From Gp6-AA40 sp035647075 (GTDB taxonomy: Bacteria; Acidobacteriota; Vicinamibacteria; Vicinamibacterales; UBA2999), in contig DASROF010000036.1 of assembly GCA_035647075.1 (NCBI GenBank), positions 1 through 44,246 on the forward strand: a stretch of 44,246 nucleotides of DNA. The letters are read 5' to 3'. The position numbers and the translations under genes are program-made. This document shows, piece by piece, positions 24,249 through 31,905 of this stretch (the first letter of the stretch is position 1; each line of letters opens with the position of its first letter). Under the pieces are notes generated by a model that had not been told where the DNA came from, did not search any database, and saw only the letters and a program-made list of their open reading frames with translations.

Positions 24249-25517
24249 TCAGACGATCACTCCCGGCCTGATCACGCCGTTCTTCGGTACGACGATGATG
24301 CCGCCGCGGATGTAGTAACCGTCGCCGTCGGCATGGTCGACGTTCCGTTCGTTGACAAGACGCGCGCCCTCGCCGATGCGCGCGTTCTTGTCGATGATGA
24401 CGCGATCCAGGACGACATCGCGTCCCACCCCGAGCCGCGGCAGATCGCCGGGCGGCTCGCCGTGCTCGTAGAAATCGGCGCCGAGCAGGACCGAACGCTC
24501 CACGCGAGCTCCCGCGCCGATCGCGGCGCGGACACCCACCACGGATCCCTCCACGTGGCATCGATTGAGCGAGCACCCTTCGCCGATGACCGAGCCGTTG
24601 ATGTGGCAATCGGTCATTCGCGACGTGGGGAGATGTCGGAGGTGCGTGTAGATCGGGCGCTCCGGGTCCCAGAATCGGAACGGCGCGTCGCGCCGGCCAA
24701 GCATCACGTTCGCATCGTAGAACGACTCGATCGTCCCGACGTCGGCCCAGAAGCCCCGATAGAGATAGGGCATGACCTTGTATTTACCGAGCGCGTTTGG
24801 AATCAGCTCGCGCCCGAAATCGATTCCGGTCTCGCGATGCAGCATGTCCACGAGTACGCGCCGCGTGAACACATAGATGCCCATCGACGCCATGAACGGG
24901 TGCTCGTCGGTATGCGTCGCGAAGGTCGATCCCGACGGGATGCTGCGTCCGATCTGCGCGAGGCGTTCGGCCTTCGGCTTTTCCTCGAACGCGACGATGG
25001 CCCCGTCGCGATCGAAGCGGAAGATACCCATCTGCGTGGCGGTGTCCGCATCGACCGGCTGTGCCGCGATGGTGATGTCCGCGCGGGTTGTCCGGTGCGC
25101 GTCGACCAGCGCCGCGTAATCCATGCGGTACAGGTGGTCGCCCGCGAGCACCAGCTCGTAATCGGCATCGTGCTGCGTGAAGTGGCGCACGGCCTGACGG
25201 ACGGCGTCGGCCGTTCCCTGATACCAGTTCGGGTTATCCGGTGTCTGCTCAGCAGCGAGAATCTCGACGAAGCCGCCAGAGAAACGGTCGAGCCGGTATG
25301 TGCCGGAGATGTGGCGGTTCAGCGATGCCGAGTTGAACTGCGTGAGGACGAAGATGCGGCGGATGTCCGCATGGAGACAGCCGCTGATCGGCACATCGAT
25401 GAGCCGGTACTTGCCGCCGATGGGAACGGCTGGCTTCGAGCGAGTGGCGGTCAGCGGGAACAGTCGCGATCCCTGCCCGCCGCCCAGGATGATGGCGAGC
25501 GTGTCGTTGGACTTCAC
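24249..25517 (-). CDS. glgC: Glucose-1-phosphate adenylyltransferase
   Basis: A 422-residue enzyme making ADP-glucose for glycogen. The N-terminal ILGGGQGSRLFPLTATRSKPAVPIGGKYRLIDVPIS (continuing conserved motif) contains the nucleotide loop; GTADAVRQAV, LAGDHLYRMDY and GFWADVGTIESFYDANV follow. The C-terminal left-handed beta-helix is complete (VIGEGCSLNRCHVEGSVVGVRA). The start is GTG 25517. It lies 24 bases after pit on the same strand, so it may be read from the pit promoter, linking carbon storage to phosphate supply. No glgA is in the window. Confidence 0.96.
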   Translation of the reverse strand: MKSNDTLAIILGGGQGSRLFPLTATRSKPAVPIGGKYRLIDVPISGCLHADIRRIFVLTQFNSASLNRHISGTYRLDRFSGGFVEILAAEQTPDNPNWYQGTADAVRQAVRHFTQHDADYELVLAGDHLYRMDYAALVDAHRTTRADITIAAQPVDADTATQMGIFRFDRDGAIVAFEEKPKAERLAQIGRSIPSGSTFATHTDEHPFMASMGIYVFTRRVLVDMLHRETGIDFGRELIPNALGKYKVMPYLYRGFWADVGTIESFYDANVMLGRRDAPFRFWDPERPIYTHLRHLPTSRMTDCHINGSVIGEGCSLNRCHVEGSVVGVRAAIGAGARVERSVLLGADFYEHGEPPGDLPRLGVGRDVVLDRVIIDKNARIGEGARLVNERNVDHADGDGYYIRGGIIVVPKNGVIRPGVIV

Positions 25518-25541
25518 GCCCCACAGGCTATCTCAATCCAA

Positions 25542-26552
25542 TTAGTGCAGCCCTGCCATGTTGAGGAGTTCGTAGGTCAACCCGGCGATCGCTCCAGACG
25601 CCGGGATCGTGATCACCCAGGCCCAGACGATCTTCCGCGCGACGCCCCAGCGTACGGCCGAGAGCCGCTGCGTGGAGCCGACACCGACGATGGAGCCGGT
25701 AATCGCGTGGGTCGTGCTGACAGGAATGCCGAAATGAGTGGCGGTGAAGATCGCGATCGCCGCACCGGTCTCCGCGGCGAATCCGCCCACTGGCTGCAGC
25801 TTCGTAATCTTGGTTCCCATGGTGGCGATGATGCGCCAGCCGCCTGCGAGCGTCCCGAGCCCGATTGCGGCATAGGCTGCGAATCGAACCCACATCGGAA
25901 CATCGAATGATCCGATGTAGCCCGAGGCGAAGAGCACCGCGGTAATGATGCCGGCGGTTTTCTGGGCATCGTTGCCGCCGTGGTTGAGACTGAAAAAGGC
26001 CGCCGACAGCAGCTGCAGGCGGCGGAACCAGTGATCGACGCGCCGTGGAGTGGCCCGGCGGAAGATCCACAGGATCGCCACCATCAGCAGGTGTCCAACC
26101 GTCATGCCGATGAGCGGCGACAAGACAATGAACAGCAGGGTCTTCGTCCACGCCGTGCAGCTTGCGCACAACACCGCAGCCATCCCGCCTTTGGCGACCG
26201 CGGCGCCGGCGTACCCGCCGATGAGCGCGTGTGAGGAACTCGTGGGCAGCGCCAGCCACCATGTCAGCAGGCTCCACAGAATCGCTCCGGTCAGCCCGGC
26301 GAAGATCACCGGCAGCGTGACGATCGTGATGTCCACCGTGCCCTTGCCGATCGTTTGCGCGACAGCGGTGCCGAACACAAACGCGGCAACGAAGTTGAAG
26401 AACGCCGCCCAGACCACCGCCTGGCCCGGCGATAGGACGCGCGTGGAGACGACCGTGGCAATGGAATTCGCCGCGTCGTGGAAGCCGTTGATGTAATCGA
26501 AGAAGAGGGCGACCGCGACCAGCACGATCACCGCGAGCAGCATCGGGTCCAT
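25542..26552 (-). CDS. pit: Low-affinity inorganic phosphate transporter (PiT)
   Basis: A 336-residue membrane protein with ten to eleven helices. The two PiT signatures are present: FDYINGFHDAANSIATVVSTRVLSP at the N-terminus and GIPVSTTHAITGSIVGVGS in the C-terminal half. PiT takes up metal-phosphate with protons. The ATG at 26552 follows the PhoU-like gene by 3 bases, the standard arrangement for this pair. A middle loop (IFRRATPRRVDHWFRRLQLL) faces the cytosol. Confidence 0.96.
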   Translation of the reverse strand: MDPMLLAVIVLVAVALFFDYINGFHDAANSIATVVSTRVLSPGQAVVWAAFFNFVAAFVFGTAVAQTIGKGTVDITIVTLPVIFAGLTGAILWSLLTWWLALPTSSSHALIGGYAGAAVAKGGMAAVLCASCTAWTKTLLFIVLSPLIGMTVGHLLMVAILWIFRRATPRRVDHWFRRLQLLSAAFFSLNHGGNDAQKTAGIITAVLFASGYIGSFDVPMWVRFAAYAAIGLGTLAGGWRIIATMGTKITKLQPVGGFAAETGAAIAIFTATHFGIPVSTTHAITGSIVGVGSTQRLSAVRWGVARKIVWAWVITIPASGAIAGLTYELLNMAGLH

Positions 26553-26555
26553 GCG

Positions 26556-27176
26556 TCAGCCGTGCTTGACGACCACCCCTTCGAGCAGATTGCCGACGTC
26601 CTCACAGCGATCCGTGGCCGCTTCGAGGAAGTCGAAGATCTCCTTCCACTTGATCACGGTGATCGGGTCGCGCTCCTCATCGAAGAGCGCAACGATGGCG
26701 TCCTGGTGGACGCGGTCGGCTTCGCGTTCGAGCTGGTTCACCCGCGCAGCGATTTCGAGAACGCCGGTGCGCTGCTTGTCGAGCTTGCCGAGCGCCTCGG
26801 TAATCCGGTCCATCGACTCGCAGACGATGTCAGCGAGTCGGCGGGCGCCGGGCCGGATGTGGGGGATCTTGTAGAGTCGCGTGACCGCCGCCGCCGCGTC
26901 GATCGCATCCATCACATCGTCCAGCGAGATCGCCAACGCGTGGATATCCTCGCGGTCGAGCGGCGTGACAAACGTGCGGTTGACGGCCTCGACGATGGCC
27001 CGGGTGCGCCCGTCGCAGCTGTGCTCGACGTCCTTGATCGCGTCGGCTTTGCTCATGTCGGGCGGGTCGCTCGACATCATCTGCTTGAGCAGCTTGGCGC
27101 CGCCGCGAATCTCTTCGGACAGGCCCACGAAATCGTCGAAAAAATGGTGTGAACGGGGAATCAGGCTGAAGGCCAC
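26556..27176 (-). CDS. PhoU-like DUF47 protein, Pit accessory
   Basis: A 206-residue all-helical protein of the PhoU_div (DUF47) family: FFDDFVGLSEEIRGGAKLL at the N-terminus, then CDGRTRAIVEAVNRTFVTPLDREDIHALAISLDDVMDAID, the conserved core, and WKEIFDFLEAATDRCEDVGNLLEG near the end. It is thought to control Pit activity. The start is GTG 27176, 8 bases after a TACGAT -10-like box, with a Pho-box-like repeat just upstream. Confidence 0.94.
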   Translation of the reverse strand: MAFSLIPRSHHFFDDFVGLSEEIRGGAKLLKQMMSSDPPDMSKADAIKDVEHSCDGRTRAIVEAVNRTFVTPLDREDIHALAISLDDVMDAIDAAAAVTRLYKIPHIRPGARRLADIVCESMDRITEALGKLDKQRTGVLEIAARVNQLEREADRVHQDAIVALFDEERDPITVIKWKEIFDFLEAATDRCEDVGNLLEGVVVKHG

Positions 27177-27184
27177 GAGGCGGC

Positions 27185-27216
27185 ATCGTACCAGATTGCG
27201 TTACATACGCGTTACA
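27185..27216 (-). promoter_or_regulatory. Candidate Pho box and -10 before the phosphate-transport operon
   Basis: On the minus strand TGTAACG occurs twice with a 4-base gap (27199-27216), an 11-base period. A TACGAT hexamer (27185-27190) follows 8 bases later, and the GTG start comes 8 bases after that. PhoB boxes are 7-base TGTMAY-type repeats with 11-base period that replace the -35 about 10 bases before the -10, so both the sequence and the geometry fit. Confidence 0.65.
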
Positions 27217-27416
27217 ACAACAACGCTCCGGTTTCTGGCGTGCGTCCGCGGACAGTGTGCCCACTTGGGCGAACGGATGAACTATCAAGAGGACAGCTGT
27301 AAACCAACCCGAGCCGCAAAAGTCCATGTATATGCGGCATTTAGAGGGTTGCGGAGGTGGCATAGCGCTTGGACTATTGCCGGCAGGACGTCTCTGAGGA
27401 GACGGAGGAGAGAACG
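27217..27416. other. Gap before the glycine-zipper gene
   Basis: About 200 bases without a convincing gene. GGAGGAG at 27405-27410 is a strong ribosome-binding site for the ATG at 27417. AT-rich words at 27328-27340 (TGTATATGC) could hold a -10, but I cannot define the promoter. Confidence 0.4.
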
Positions 27417-27875
27417 ATGACGATCAGCCCGGTTTCGGCAGCAGTTGCAGGAGCGTTGATTTCAGGTGTGGCGATGTACGCCGTTGGCCCGCGGGCAGAG
27501 CGAGTTGACGCGTTCGCGCAGCCGGCGGCGTATGTCGAAACGGTGGACGGCCGAATCATTCCGGTGACGCCGGCACCGCAGGCGGCGGGCGCGACCTCGC
27601 TGCAGTCGGGCTTCGTGCCGGTGAGCCAGCGGGCGATCGTCACAGAACCCGTGGCACCTCAGCGCACGGTGTATCGCACCGCGGCTCCGGCGCCGACGCG
27701 CGTGGTGACACGTGAGCGCAGCGGCCGATCCTGGCAGAAGACCGCGATGGTCATCGGCGGGTCGACGGCCGGTGGCGCGGGCCTCGGCGGGGTTATGGGC
27801 GGGAAAAAGGGCGCGCTGATCGGCGCGGCAATCGGCGGCGGTGCAGCTTCGATATACGAAGCCTCCAAGCGCTAG
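27417..27875 (+). CDS. Glycine-zipper envelope protein
   Basis: A 152-residue protein. A short hydrophobic N-terminus (PVSAAVAGALISGVAMYAV) could be a signal anchor. A Pro/Ala/Thr-rich middle leads to a C-terminal glycine zipper, VIGGSTAGGAGLGGVMGGKK then GALIGAAIGGGAASIYEA, which packs as paired membrane helices in many envelope proteins (YMGG/SlyB-like). The ATG has a strong GGAGGAG ribosome-binding site. A clear hairpin terminator follows, so it is probably a single-gene unit. Exact role unknown. Confidence 0.75.
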   Translation: MTISPVSAAVAGALISGVAMYAVGPRAERVDAFAQPAAYVETVDGRIIPVTPAPQAAGATSLQSGFVPVSQRAIVTEPVAPQRTVYRTAAPAPTRVVTRERSGRSWQKTAMVIGGSTAGGAGLGGVMGGKKGALIGAAIGGGAASIYEASKR

Positions 27876-27900
27876 CCGACAGTCCAACTGGCAGCACGCC

Positions 27901-27935
27901 AAAGGCGGGGAAGCGAGATTCCCCGCCTTTGTTGT
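27901..27935 (+). terminator. Rho-independent-like terminator
   Basis: AAAGGCGGGGAA (27901-27912), loop GCGAGA, and TTCCCCGCCTTT (27919-27930) form a perfect 12-bp GC-rich stem, followed by GTTGT. It lies 26 bases after the stop of the glycine-zipper gene and is nearly symmetrical, so it could work in both directions. Confidence 0.85.
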
Positions 27936-27943
27936 GTACTGGC

Positions 27944-28035
27944 AGGGCTAAGGCCTAAGGCCTAAGGGCTGGCTGATTCCTTAACCCTTAGCCCTGAACC
28001 AGCCCTTGGGCCTTAGGCCTTGGCCCTTGGGCCTA
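27944..28035. repeat. Large CTAAGGC word-repeat hairpin
   Basis: Bases 27945-27972 and 27999-28026 are inverted copies of 28 bases with only two mismatches, both of which remain G-U pairs in RNA. The 26-base loop carries TTAACCCTTAGCCC. The units are CTAAGGC/CTTAGGC words. The tract reaches the PAP2 stop codon (28033-28035). Confidence 0.88.
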
Positions 28036-28878
28036 TCTGTTGGAGCCGAGCCAGGTGAAAGAGATTCCGCCACCGCCTGGAGCAGCCGTTGGAGCGACGG
28101 CGAATTTCGCGTTGCCGCCGCCGACGGTGACGCTGCGGCCCGCCACGATGCCGAGCGCGGCGCCGAACGTCACGTCGCTGAGGAAGTGGCGTTTGTCCTG
28201 GATGCGGGAGGCGGCCACATAGGTCGCGAGTCCGTAGGCCGGAACTCCGACCTTCCACCCGAGATCACGCTGCAGCACGGTCGCCGTGGCGAACGTCACC
28301 GACGAGTGGCCCGACGGGAAGGAGTACCGCGTACCGTCTGGCCGCGTACGTCCGGCGCCCATCTTGATCGCCTGGGTCATCGACTGCGCGAGGATCTGCG
28401 ACTGAATCAGATCCGCGCCGACCATCGCAATCCTGGGCCGTTTGCTGATCTGTCCGATCGCGTACGTGCCAATCGCCGCGGCGAGCTGTGTTCTGGCGTC
28501 CCCCACGGTTCTACCGGCGCGGAGGAACGAGTCGAGACCCTGCGAGGTGGACATCGCGCGTGAGACCGACGCGTCCGACGGATGCTCGAGAGCCGCGCCG
28601 AACCCGCCTACGGCGAAGATCGCCAGATTCGTCCACGACGGAATGTGCCGGAAGTCCGACACCGCTTCTCCGATCACTGCGGGCAGTGATCGCGGTAGTG
28701 AGGCCGGCACTGATGTCGGTAGTAACGTCGGCGCGGACGTTGACGATGTCGCTGACGGCTGCGACGTCGGCGAGGGAATCGTCTGCGCTGCGGCACTCGT
28801 CGCTAGTGTCAACATGGCCGCCGCGCAGCAAATCGCTGCGAGCTGCCCAGGGGTTCGAGGATGTCGTCGATGCGTCAT
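28033..28878 (-). CDS. Exported PAP2-family phosphatase
   Basis: A 281-residue protein with a signal peptide (LAAICCAAAMLTLATSAAAQ). A low-complexity Ser/Thr/Pro linker (SPTSQPSATSSTSAPT) spans residues 34-65. The three PAP2 phosphatase motifs are complete: KMGAGRTRPDG, YSFPSGHSSVT and SRIQDKRHFLSDV. The family removes phosphate from lipids such as undecaprenyl or phosphatidyl phosphates outside the cytoplasm. It is on the same strand as the kinase-like cluster upstream, 107 bases away, so it might be its last member or a separate unit. Confidence 0.9.
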   Translation of the reverse strand: MTHRRHPRTPGQLAAICCAAAMLTLATSAAAQTIPSPTSQPSATSSTSAPTLLPTSVPASLPRSLPAVIGEAVSDFRHIPSWTNLAIFAVGGFGAALEHPSDASVSRAMSTSQGLDSFLRAGRTVGDARTQLAAAIGTYAIGQISKRPRIAMVGADLIQSQILAQSMTQAIKMGAGRTRPDGTRYSFPSGHSSVTFATATVLQRDLGWKVGVPAYGLATYVAASRIQDKRHFLSDVTFGAALGIVAGRSVTVGGGNAKFAVAPTAAPGGGGISFTWLGSNR

Positions 28879-28985
28879 TCGTGTGTCCAGAAACGATCTG
28901 GCCTCAACCGGTCGGCGTCAGGCGTACAGAGTCCCGCGGCGCGTCCGTACGTGTATAGACGAGGTGTTCGCGTTTTTGGTCGTAA
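28879..28985. other. Short gap between the kinase-like gene and the PAP2 gene
   Basis: It holds a CGTCCGTACG palindrome-like word and, toward PAP2 on the minus strand, TATACA as a possible -10. Nothing else is clear. Confidence 0.3.
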
Positions 28986-30665
28986 TCAGCGGGGTCGCCT
29001 GGCCGGGACTACCCGATCGACGCCAACAGTCTGCCACCCGTTTGACACCCGGCGAAACGTAAACGTAGCCGGCATTTCCCACACCGGGTAATTGGGATGG
29101 GTGGTTCGGATGGCCACTGTTACGAATTGGGCGCCGCTAATCGGGGAACGCCTGCCGGGACCCAGAAGGGCAGGGGGCGCCGTTGCCCGCGGCTCGGTGG
29201 TGGTCGTTTCGACCGGCGTGCCCGTGGTCGCGTTGGTCGCGTTGTCGAATCCTGACCACCTGAGGGTGTAGCGCGACGGCGCCGATGTCACGCGCGCCGA
29301 CACGGCCGCGTTGTCGAACTCCAGAACCCCATCGGTGCCAAGCCGCGCGTCGCCGAGCGGATTGACCCCGGTCAGCCACGTCATCAGGACCTTGTCCCGT
29401 CGCTTGATCAGCGTGTTGACGATGTGATCGGCGGCGCCGGGTTCGCTGTAGCCGCCCTTCGCCACGATCGCGCGAATGACCTCGTCCGAAAACCGCGCCA
29501 CCAGGCGGGCAGCCCACAGACCATCGTCCGCGCGCATGTTGCCGAACGCGGGATTCGGGTACTCAGGCCGCCACTTCACGGGATCAAAGACATCGCCTTC
29601 GAACCGCCCCACCGACTTGGCGCCTTCCCAATACCTGGTTCGAATCCACGGGCGGACATACAGCCCCAGCGTCGCGAGCGTTTTGAGTCCAGGCGCCCAT
29701 TCCATGATGTATTCGTTGCCGGCGCGCAGCGTCTGCGGCGAGGTGCTGCCGCTTCCCATGATCGAGCCGAAGTCGAACATGTAGTGCTTGATGAATCTGC
29801 GCCCCTCAGGCCCCTCGAGCATGTCCAGCGAGTTGATACCGCGCGAGTCGTCATGGTTCAACCAGGCGGCGAACACGCGAGCGGCGCGCAGCTCGCGGCG
29901 GTGCTCATGTGGGTGAATGTCGTTGGGGTCGTCGGGTCGCGTGCCGTAATACTTGAAGAAGCCGCGGTTCTGTCCGTCCGCGAAGCGGCTGAGCGTGGCC
30001 CGATACTTTCCGTTTGGCAGCCGCGCCCCTCGTGCCAGCAGCCGGTCCACATCGCGCCGCGTCATCGGACGCTTGCGTCCGCTCAGGTCCACAGTGCTCG
30101 CCGTTGGCGCGATGACAATGCGCGAGGGGTCGACCTCCACGATGTACCCCTGCACGACGTTGTAGCCGACGGCGTGGTAGATCGCTGCACCGATCACTTC
30201 AGCGGCACTGGCCATCTCGGGGTTCGATGGTGGGTCGAACTTCACCTGATACAACTGTCCCGACGGATCGACGACGTGATAGCCCGGAGTAATCCCGCTG
30301 CTCTTTTCGCGCACGATCGGCCAGTCGTCGATGTTCACGCTGTCCAGCTGGTTCGGGCCGCGCGCGATCTCGGCCGTGGTCATGGCACGACGCCCGATCC
30401 GGTTCGTGAACCAGCTCGAGTCCGGGACTTCGTCGACGGAGTTGACGTTCACGGCACGGATGTCCCGTGTGTCACCCTGACTGAAGAAGGTGTTTTCGGC
30501 GAAGTCGTAGGCGTTGCTGCCCTCGATTTCCTGTGTTCCGCTCGCGTCGACGGCGCGGTCGTCGTCCACCTGAATGGGATCGTCGGGAAAGAAGCGGGGA
30601 GTTGCGGCGCGCGGCGCCGTCCAGATCGCGATGAGGACGGCGAACGTGGTCACGCATCCGCGCAT
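28986..30665 (-). CDS. Exported protein of unknown family with kinase-like motifs
   Basis: A 559-residue protein. ATG 30665 gives a signal peptide (CVTTFAVLIAIWTAPRAA); the frame is open upstream but overlaps the barrel gene. I do not recognise the family. Residues fall in the order of an atypical protein-kinase fold: K142 in YQVKFDP, E156 in SAAEVIGAAIYHAVGYNV, H271-D-D-x4-N278 in WLNHDDSRGINSLDM, and D298-F-G in YMFDFGSIMG. This resembles HipA/FAM20/CotH-type kinases, but the match is by motif only. The C-terminal 150 residues look beta-rich with a Thr-rich linker. It starts 10 bases after the D15 barrel gene, so both should be made together and act in the envelope. Confidence 0.55.
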   Translation of the reverse strand: MRGCVTTFAVLIAIWTAPRAATPRFFPDDPIQVDDDRAVDASGTQEIEGSNAYDFAENTFFSQGDTRDIRAVNVNSVDEVPDSSWFTNRIGRRAMTTAEIARGPNQLDSVNIDDWPIVREKSSGITPGYHVVDPSGQLYQVKFDPPSNPEMASAAEVIGAAIYHAVGYNVVQGYIVEVDPSRIVIAPTASTVDLSGRKRPMTRRDVDRLLARGARLPNGKYRATLSRFADGQNRGFFKYYGTRPDDPNDIHPHEHRRELRAARVFAAWLNHDDSRGINSLDMLEGPEGRRFIKHYMFDFGSIMGSGSTSPQTLRAGNEYIMEWAPGLKTLATLGLYVRPWIRTRYWEGAKSVGRFEGDVFDPVKWRPEYPNPAFGNMRADDGLWAARLVARFSDEVIRAIVAKGGYSEPGAADHIVNTLIKRRDKVLMTWLTGVNPLGDARLGTDGVLEFDNAAVSARVTSAPSRYTLRWSGFDNATNATTGTPVETTTTEPRATAPPALLGPGRRSPISGAQFVTVAIRTTHPNYPVWEMPATFTFRRVSNGWQTVGVDRVVPARRPR

Positions 30666-30675
30666 CGTCAATGTC

Positions 30676-31905
30676 CTAGAAGACATTGTTGAACCTGAAG
30701 ATGAAGTGATTGCCGTCGCTGCTGCCGAACGCCGCCTCGATGCGGAGGAAGACGCCATTCGCGCTGCCGAAACGGAAACCGAACCCGTAGTCGGATTCGA
30801 GATCGCGCAGGTTCAGATCCTCGAGGCGCGACGCCACCTTGCCGGTGTCGTAGAAGATCGCGCCATCTACCGCCGTGAAGATCTCCCATCGGTATTCGGC
30901 CTGCAGCAGGAGCGCGTGCGTATCGCTGAAGCGGTCGCGATGAAAGCCGCGAAGATCATCAGGTCCACCCAGCGTCGGCAGGTAGTAGAACGGCACCTGG
31001 GCACCCTGGTCGGCAGCGGACGCAGATACCATCGCGCGCAGCGCCAGGATGCGTCTGTTGCGGAAGAGCGAGAGGTACTGCTGCACCTCTGCGGCAGCGC
31101 GCTGAAACGAATAGGCGTTCGACTCGAGATCATCGAAACGCTGGTATGTGAACAGATAGCGTCCGCCGCTGCGCGGATTGCCACGCGGCTCGCGGAGATT
31201 GACGTCAACGGTTCCTTCATACCGCATGAAGTCCGGCTGATCGGCGAGCCCCGGTGCTGACGCATCGTCAAAGCGGGTGTCGATGGAGGGTGCCTCTCCG
31301 GTTGTCGGGTCGATTCGCGGATTGAGGAAATCGGCGGCGCCGCTGACGGTCAGCCACGACGTTGGACGCACTGCCGCCAATCCACCGACCACGGTGTTGC
31401 GAAGGCCGTAGGTGACAAGGTCCGAACGTGAAGAGTCGGGCCCGACTCCGAAGAAGAGCTCGTCCTGAAAGTCGTAGCTCTGCACGTGCGCGTCGAGGCC
31501 GACGTGCTCGCTGGCCAGTCGGGGCAACTGCACTCGCGCATCCGCGATCCAGTACTTCTTCAGCGAGCCCATGGCGAAGGTGCTGAAGTCGACGGCACCG
31601 CCGAGCCGCTGTGTCGTCCGGTAACCGGGACCGATCGAGAAGCCGCTGCCCGCGGTGATCGAACCGAATTTCGGATACAGGCCTTCCGCCGGATTCAGGA
31701 TTCGCTCGAACAGCCGCCCCGCCTCGAGATCAAGAAGCGTCTTTTCGAGTTTCGATGGTTCGGGCGGGTGGAGCTGCGCCGCTTTCGCTTCCCGCTCGCG
31801 GCGGAGCGCCTCCTCGCGTGTTTCGGGCTCAGGGATCTGCGCGGACAGCGGGTTCGCGCTGACGACGGTCATCACCAGCGCGATCACGAGTGACCGGGCC
31901 CGCAT
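30676..31905 (-). CDS. Outer-membrane beta-barrel, D15/BamA surface-antigen type (copy a)
   Basis: A 409-residue protein with a signal peptide (LVIALVMTVVSANPLSAQ), a helical Glu/Arg-rich stretch (REEALRREREAKAAQ) and then a barrel. FGSITAGSGFSIGPGYR starts the barrel, YYLPTLGGPDDLRGFHRDRF is the conserved lid motif, and the protein ends in Phe (FRFNNVF), the outer-membrane signal. It lacks POTRA repeats of true BamA, so it is a short surface-antigen barrel. Its ATG overlaps the stop of the Npt-like gene (TGATG). A second copy lies at 37224-38450. Confidence 0.85.
   Translation of the reverse strand: MRARSLVIALVMTVVSANPLSAQIPEPETREEALRREREAKAAQLHPPEPSKLEKTLLDLEAGRLFERILNPAEGLYPKFGSITAGSGFSIGPGYRTTQRLGGAVDFSTFAMGSLKKYWIADARVQLPRLASEHVGLDAHVQSYDFQDELFFGVGPDSSRSDLVTYGLRNTVVGGLAAVRPTSWLTVSGAADFLNPRIDPTTGEAPSIDTRFDDASAPGLADQPDFMRYEGTVDVNLREPRGNPRSGGRYLFTYQRFDDLESNAYSFQRAAAEVQQYLSLFRNRRILALRAMVSASAADQGAQVPFYYLPTLGGPDDLRGFHRDRFSDTHALLLQAEYRWEIFTAVDGAIFYDTGKVASRLEDLNLRDLESDYGFGFRFGSANGVFLRIEAAFGSSDGNHFIFRFNNVF

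Noticed and set aside
24333..25910. A 525-codon open frame on the plus strand
   Set aside because: It is antisense to glgC and pit and shows no domain or signal.
27901..28035. tRNA or known small RNA gene near the large hairpin
   Set aside because: No cloverleaf, anticodon arm or CCA end can be built. The sequence is a simple repeat.
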